Shown here piece by piece: positions 5,867-9,238 of a stretch of DNA of 9,238 bases. The stretch's first letter is position 1, and every line of letters starts with the position of its first letter. Origin of the DNA: CAYVLI01 sp964452105 [NCBI: uncultured Nitrospinota bacterium] (GTDB lineage Bacteria; JAUXIQ01); NCBI GenBank assembly GCA_964452105.1, contig CAYVLI010000055.1:1793-11030 (forward strand), written 5' to 3'. Below the pieces are notes generated by a model. The model was not told the DNA's origin and ran no database searches. It saw only the letters and a list, made by a program, of their open reading frames with translations. The translations under genes and the position numbers were made by a program.

Positions 5867-6337
5867 ATGAGCTGCGTTCAAACTGAGAAAAGCCATCGAA
5901 CATTCTGTTTGTTGCTGTCGGTATCCGTATTGATTTCTGGGCTGTTCCTTGTACTCTCCGTTATCCCGCTATCCTCAGGGGATAATATGGCCTATGCACA
6001 GGACCCTGGAGAAACAATAGTAGCGGAGATGGTTTTATGCAAGGAAGTATTCAACATGGAGCCGGTGGAACCTATCTCAGAGGCATCTCTTTCAGACGGA
6101 AGAATTTATACCTGGACTAAAATTAAAGCAGGCACCACCCCCACCTTCATCAAGCACGTCTACTACCATGGAGGGAAAAGGGTCGGCGAGGTGACCCTGG
6201 ACGTCAAGTACCCCACCTTCCGCACCTGGAGTTACAAGACCCTGAAAGGTCGCTGGATGATTGGTAAATGGAGGGTGGAAGTCCTCTCCTCGGATGAGAC
6301 GCTCCTTGCCAGCAGGGAGTTCACCGTCTCCGAATGA
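5867..6337 (+). CDS. DUF2914 domain protein, exported or membrane-anchored
   Basis: A 156-residue protein of unknown biochemical role. Residues 1-11 are a short cytoplasmic stretch and about 12-35 are a strongly hydrophobic segment. A possible signal-peptidase site (Ala-Tyr-Ala, 42-44) follows, so it is either secreted or anchored. Residues about 50-154 match the DUF2914 pattern: RIYTWTKI (79-86), a Tyr-His-Gly-Gly-Lys-Arg-Val-Gly-Glu-Val segment (about 100-109), the Arg-Thr-Trp-Ser turn (119-122) and a closing KWRVEVL strand (134-140). The domain is common in Desulfobacterota and other proteobacteria, often next to a transmembrane helix. I start it at ATG 5867 because GGAG (5857-5860) lies 6 bases upstream. 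A TTG at 5807 would add 20 residues but lacks a ribosome-binding site. It is divergent from the gamma-glutamyltransferase. Confidence 0.8.
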   Translation: MSCVQTEKSHRTFCLLLSVSVLISGLFLVLSVIPLSSGDNMAYAQDPGETIVAEMVLCKEVFNMEPVEPISEASLSDGRIYTWTKIKAGTTPTFIKHVYYHGGKRVGEVTLDVKYPTFRTWSYKTLKGRWMIGKWRVEVLSSDETLLASREFTVSE

Positions 6338-6407
6338 TGCCTGCAGGCGAATCCTTCTTCCTTGCATTACCGGTCCGTGAGCCCCCGGCTGAGTTACTGT
6401 CTGTTGC

Positions 6408-6605
6408 TTATGCTTTTGCGCACCGTTTCTCCATTATATCGAAAACTATCAACCAGACCATGCTCAGTAACGCGAAACCCGCAATGGAGCGGGGAGACGT
6501 GTTCAACGGTGTAACGTCGGCGAAGTGCGCGATAATGAATAAGATGGTGGAGATCACCGCCGAAAAGAAAGAGATATAGACCAGCGCTTCAAATACCTTC
6601 TTCAT
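6408..6605 (-). CDS. small two-helix membrane protein
   Basis: A 65-residue protein with two predicted membrane helices, at about 5-28 and 42-60. They are joined by a short loop with Asp-Val-Thr-Pro-Leu-Asn, and Lys/Arg residues lie at both ends (MKK start, EKRCAK end). That charge pattern suggests both termini are cytoplasmic. The start is supported by AAAGGAGG (6611-6618), five bases before the ATG at 6603-6605, one of the best ribosome-binding sites in the window. A longer start at 6641 is unnecessary. It converges on the DUF2914 gene with a 70-base gap. I recognise no family. Confidence 0.7.
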   Translation of the reverse strand: MKKVFEALVYISFFSAVISTILFIIAHFADVTPLNTSPRSIAGFALLSMVWLIVFDIMEKRCAKA

Positions 6606-6780
6606 CTTATCCTCCTTTGAATTAACAAATTTTACATACAAAGCAAATTATCAGCGAATCCCGATAGATCTCATTTAACATTAACCGCCGAAGACATTCA
6701 ATAAAAAAATACGATTTTAAAACCTGCGCCCTGTATAAAAATAGAAACAGAAAGAAAAGCTCTCCTATTTTGAACGAGGC

Positions 6781-7113
6781 TTAACTCAGACCATCAATCC
6801 TGGCCGCCATTATGAAATCGTTTTCAGACAGGCCGCCGATGGCGTGAGTGGTGAGGAACAGTTCCACCCTGTTGTAGTAGATATGAAAGTCGGGATGATG
6901 GCCCTGCTCTTCGGCTAATCGGGCCACACTATTCACGAAGTCCATGGCCTCCTTAAAATTCTTGAACTTGAATTTTTTCCCGATCCCCGACGCATCGGAC
7001 AATTCCCATCCTTCCACCATCTTCAACAGCTCGACGGCCGCTTCCTTTTTCAACGGTTCAGCGCCCCCCTCGCAAGGCACGCACTTCCTCTGCGCCAGAT
7101 TATCCTGGTTCAT
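6781..7113 (-). CDS. pterin-4a-carbinolamine dehydratase (4a-hydroxytetrahydrobiopterin dehydratase)
   Basis: A small cytoplasmic enzyme that dehydrates 4a-hydroxytetrahydropterin in pterin recycling. In bacteria lacking phenylalanine hydroxylase, members have been linked to other pterin chemistry such as molybdenum-cofactor metabolism. The 110-residue chain has the family's catalytic set with correct spacing: His72-His73-Pro in GHHPDFHIYYN, His90 in TTHA 17 residues later, and Asp99 in SENDF nine residues beyond that, as in the mammalian enzyme. The N-terminal CVPCEGG (11-17) is typical of bacterial members. AGGAGGGG (7121-7128) lies seven bases before the ATG at 7111-7113, so the ATG 14 codons upstream is not needed. 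It is monocistronic. No pterin-dependent hydroxylase is in the window. Confidence 0.92.
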   Translation of the reverse strand: MNQDNLAQRKCVPCEGGAEPLKKEAAVELLKMVEGWELSDASGIGKKFKFKNFKEAMDFVNSVARLAEEQGHHPDFHIYYNRVELFLTTHAIGGLSENDFIMAARIDGLS

Positions 7114-7279
7114 ATACTTTCCCCTCCTGCCCGTAGATTTAAGGTTTACTTCCAACTACCATAGTATAAAATATATAAGATCAGAAGCCCAGATTAAGCT
7201 ACAATCAAGAATAACAATGATAGTCTTAACACCTATATGCGATTATGCAAACTAAACTCCTGGTTAGCGGAGAACAGTA

Positions 7280-8530
7280 ATGATAAGTTTGGTGGAAGCC
7301 TATAATTATCGTTGTTTAAGATATATAAGACAGCCGCTCCGAAGCTTTCAAGTTTTAGCAGGTCCTAATGCGAGCGGTAAAACAACCTTTCTTGATACCT
7401 TTGAATTTCTAAGCGATCTGCTTTTGTACGGCCCCGCGGACGCAGTATTACGAAGATCAGCAGAATGCAGAGAGCTATTCTGGGCCAGGCAAGGAGACCA
7501 TTTCGAACTCGCATTGGAATTTTCCATTCCTGAAAAGAGGAGGAAGAAGCTAGAAAAACAACAGTTTACACATTGTCGTTATGAAGTTTCCATTGGGTTA
7601 TCAGAACACAAAGAGGAAATCTCCATTTTATCGGAGAAACTGATCCTAAAGCCATCGCCCCCTTGCGAGAGTCGTCAGCTTGAAATGTTTCCGCAGCCGC
7701 TGCCTTTTGTGAAAGAGGGGATAATGTCTGCAGCTGGTGAAAGAGGTAAGAAGACCATCGTAAATAAAGTCCCCGGCGGGAACGATAACTATTATGGTGA
7801 AATCGGCAGGAAATGGGACCTTTCTTTCAAATTAGGCCCACTGAAGTCATCTTTGGCAAATCTTCCAGATGATGAATCACAGTTTCCTGTTGCAACCTGG
7901 GTAAAGCAAATACTTCTTAATGGAATACAGACACTGACGCTCAACAGCATTAGAATGAAATATCCCAGCCCTCCCGGGTTACCGAGAGCATTTGAACCTG
8001 ATGGTTCTAATATGCCCTGGGTAGTGCGCAATCTTGAGAAATCCCACCCAGAAAAGAAGAAGGAATGGATAGCCCATCTCAGGACAGCCCTTCCAGACCT
8101 GGAAGATGTAAGCACCGTGATAAGAGAAGAAGATAAAAAATGCTACCTGAAATTGCACTATTCCAATGGACTCAATCTCCCTTCGTGGCTTGTATCAGAC
8201 GGGACCCTCAGGATGCTGGCATTAACTCTTCTGGCTTATATTCCAGATGTTGAAGGCATATATCTTATCGAAGAGCCCGAAAACGGGATACACCCCAAAG
8301 CGCTGGAAGCTGTATTTCAGTCACTATCATCGGTATACAATGCTCAAGTTCTCATGGCTACCCATTCACCTGTCCTTCTCGGCATAGCACCACCTGAAGA
8401 TATTTTATGCTTTGCAAAAACTGATGAGGGTGTTACTGACATAGTGTCCGGCGACCAGCATCCGGCGCTCAAAGGTTGGCAAGGTGAGATAAATCTCGGC
8501 ATCCTTTTTGCCGGAGGCGTGCTTGGATGA
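7280..8530 (+). CDS. AAA/ABC-like ATPase (AAA_21/OLD-type) of a two-gene module
   Basis: A P-loop ATPase of 416 residues in the class that pairs an SMC/ABC-like head with effector proteins in defence systems. Visible motifs are Walker A GPNASGKT (28-35), an ABC-signature-like SDGTLR (306-311), Walker B IYLIEEPENG (327-336) with catalytic Glu331/Glu332, and the H-loop MATHSP (His362). The roughly 270 residues between Walker A and the signature form a charged insertion (for example KRRKKLEKQ, 86-94). This is too short for an SMC coiled coil and typical of AAA_21/AAA_15 proteins. The ATG is preceded by GGAG (about 7269). The stop overlaps the next gene's start as ATGA, implying translational coupling. 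Base composition looks more A/T-rich than the metabolic genes to the left, which hints at horizontal acquisition but was not measured. It may resemble the ATPase of the MADS (MAD3-type) defence system; that is memory, not a search. Confidence 0.85.
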   Translation: MISLVEAYNYRCLRYIRQPLRSFQVLAGPNASGKTTFLDTFEFLSDLLLYGPADAVLRRSAECRELFWARQGDHFELALEFSIPEKRRKKLEKQQFTHCRYEVSIGLSEHKEEISILSEKLILKPSPPCESRQLEMFPQPLPFVKEGIMSAAGERGKKTIVNKVPGGNDNYYGEIGRKWDLSFKLGPLKSSLANLPDDESQFPVATWVKQILLNGIQTLTLNSIRMKYPSPPGLPRAFEPDGSNMPWVVRNLEKSHPEKKKEWIAHLRTALPDLEDVSTVIREEDKKCYLKLHYSNGLNLPSWLVSDGTLRMLALTLLAYIPDVEGIYLIEEPENGIHPKALEAVFQSLSSVYNAQVLMATHSPVLLGIAPPEDILCFAKTDEGVTDIVSGDQHPALKGWQGEINLGILFAGGVLG

Positions 8531-9159
8531 TGTACTCCAACCTGCCCCAGCGTGACTTAATAGTGCTCGTAGCCGACAACAATATGCACAGTGCTATTAA
8601 GGGTCTCCTTAATAGGCCCCGATCCTTTGGAATAGTAGAAATTAATTATAATATACTGATACATATGCATCGTGATCCCGGAATCCTCAATGAAGCTCAT
8701 GAATTTCTTAGGCCCTTTGCAAGACAATACAAATACTGCTTAGTCCTTTTTGACCGTGAGGGTTGTGGAAAAGATAACGTCTCTGTTGATGCATTGGAGA
8801 CTGAAGTACAGAACCGCCTTGAAATTTCTGGTTGGAAAGATAGAGTGAAGGTTGTCGTTCTTGATCCAGAATTGGAAAACTGGGTTTGGAGCGATTCTCC
8901 TTGGGTAGAAAGGTGTCTTGGTTGGCAAGGGCACCAAAACAATATAAGGGAATGGTTAAAGCTAAAAGGTTTATGGGATGAGGGAGATATAAAACCTAAA
9001 GATCCAAAAGGTGCTGTAGAAGCAGCGTTGCGTGAAGTTAGGAAACCACGCTCTTCATCAATTTATTTAGACTTAGCAAGAAATGTGAGTTTTCAAAGAT
9101 GCACTGACCAGGCCTTTTTGCGTCTTAAAGATATTTTGCAGTCATGGTTCGCTTCTTAA
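8527..9159 (+). CDS. conserved partner of the AAA ATPase, putative effector
   Basis: A 210-residue protein with no signal peptide or membrane segment. It opens with an alternating hydrophobic strand ending in Asp (RDLIVLVAD, 9-17). A second strand is VLFDREGCG (73-81) with Asp76 and Glu78, and a third is VVVLDPELENWVW (109-121) with Asp113, Glu115 and Glu117. Acidic residues at strand ends in an alpha/beta order recall TOPRIM-like or DUF4276-type proteins that act with ATPases in defence modules, but a nuclease activity is inference. The C-terminal part has a KPRSSS (173-178) stretch and a closing Phe-Leu-Arg-Leu-Lys helix. It starts at ATG 8527 or the adjacent ATG 8530 and overlaps the ATPase stop. 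From memory, this family regularly follows such ATPases and resembles the MAD4-type protein of MADS. That needs a profile search. Confidence 0.75.
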   Translation: MMYSNLPQRDLIVLVADNNMHSAIKGLLNRPRSFGIVEINYNILIHMHRDPGILNEAHEFLRPFARQYKYCLVLFDREGCGKDNVSVDALETEVQNRLEISGWKDRVKVVVLDPELENWVWSDSPWVERCLGWQGHQNNIREWLKLKGLWDEGDIKPKDPKGAVEAALREVRKPRSSSIYLDLARNVSFQRCTDQAFLRLKDILQSWFAS

Positions 9160-9238
9160 TGATAGTTTAGATGTTAATTTTAAAGAGGAACCTGTTGAAG
9201 CTGAAAATAATATTCCCAGCAAACGACCGCCTGGTGAG
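9160..9238. other. right edge, no assignable gene
   Basis: The 79 bases after the partner gene contain a + strand frame open to the window edge. It encodes an acidic stretch (Asn-Phe-Lys-Glu-Glu-Pro-Val-Glu-Ala-Glu), but no ATG, GTG or TTG start lies in that frame after its last upstream stop. An ATG at 9172 in another frame is open to the edge but lacks a ribosome-binding site. Either could be part of a third gene or a remnant. Confidence 0.25.

Noticed and set aside
6339-6348. GCCTGCAGGC as terminator of the DUF2914 gene
   Set aside because: A perfect palindrome but without room for a loop plus stable stem, and no T-run follows.
6334-6579. An 81-residue + strand frame opposite the membrane miniprotein
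   Set aside because: It overlaps the DUF2914 stop, has no family features, and the opposite strand has the strong ribosome-binding site and helix pattern.
1-9238. CRISPR array, tRNA, rRNA, insertion sequence or phage genes
   Set aside because: No regularly spaced direct repeats, cloverleaf-like segments, transposase or phage motifs were seen when reading both strands; the repeats present are palindromic and intergenic.

Overview
This window looks like chromosomal DNA from an anaerobic bacterium of the Desulfobacterota (former Deltaproteobacteria) type. That placement is an inference from three things: the style of the agmatinase, nitronate monooxygenase and DUF2914 proteins, the palindromic intergenic repeats, and a selenocysteine-encoding gene. 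No rRNA, tRNA, CRISPR array, transposase or phage gene was recognised.

Layout from left to right. Positions 3-65 may hold the tail of an upstream gene, followed by a hairpin-plus-T-run terminator (121-153). A repeat-bearing leader precedes an agmatinase on the + strand (419-1321). Next is a 470-base spacer with four palindromic elements, then a + strand nitronate monooxygenase (1795-2763). A perfect palindrome (2787-2810) separates it from a convergent block on the - strand. Read in transcription order, that block is a gamma-glutamyltransferase (5730-4111), a small exported protein with a CxxC motif (4080-3598), a palindromic terminator (3548-3521), and a TlpA/ResA-type thioredoxin-fold protein (3354-2809). 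Divergent from the gamma-glutamyltransferase is an exported or membrane-anchored DUF2914 protein (+). It is followed by a two-helix membrane miniprotein (-) and a pterin-4a-carbinolamine dehydratase (-). The right end carries a translationally coupled + strand pair (7280-9159): an AAA/ABC-like ATPase with a conserved partner protein.

The most notable observation is that the TlpA-like gene is split in its active site by an in-frame TGA. The TGA stands exactly where the first cysteine of the CxxC motif belongs (W-[TGA]-P-T-C). It is followed 17 nt later by the apical loop of a 12-bp stem-loop with a G-U loop, which is the expected layout of a bacterial SECIS element. I therefore annotate one exported selenoprotein of 181 residues rather than two fragments or a pseudogene.

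The second notable item is the ATPase/partner pair. Its architecture (ATPase with a large insertion, ATGA overlap, acidic-motif partner) fits two-gene ATPase-effector modules of the kind found in anti-phage systems. The function is not proven by the sequence. The - strand block has a loose thiol/redox theme (gamma-glutamyl peptide hydrolysis, an exported CxxC protein, an exported Sec-thiol oxidoreductase), but only the first two genes look like an operon.
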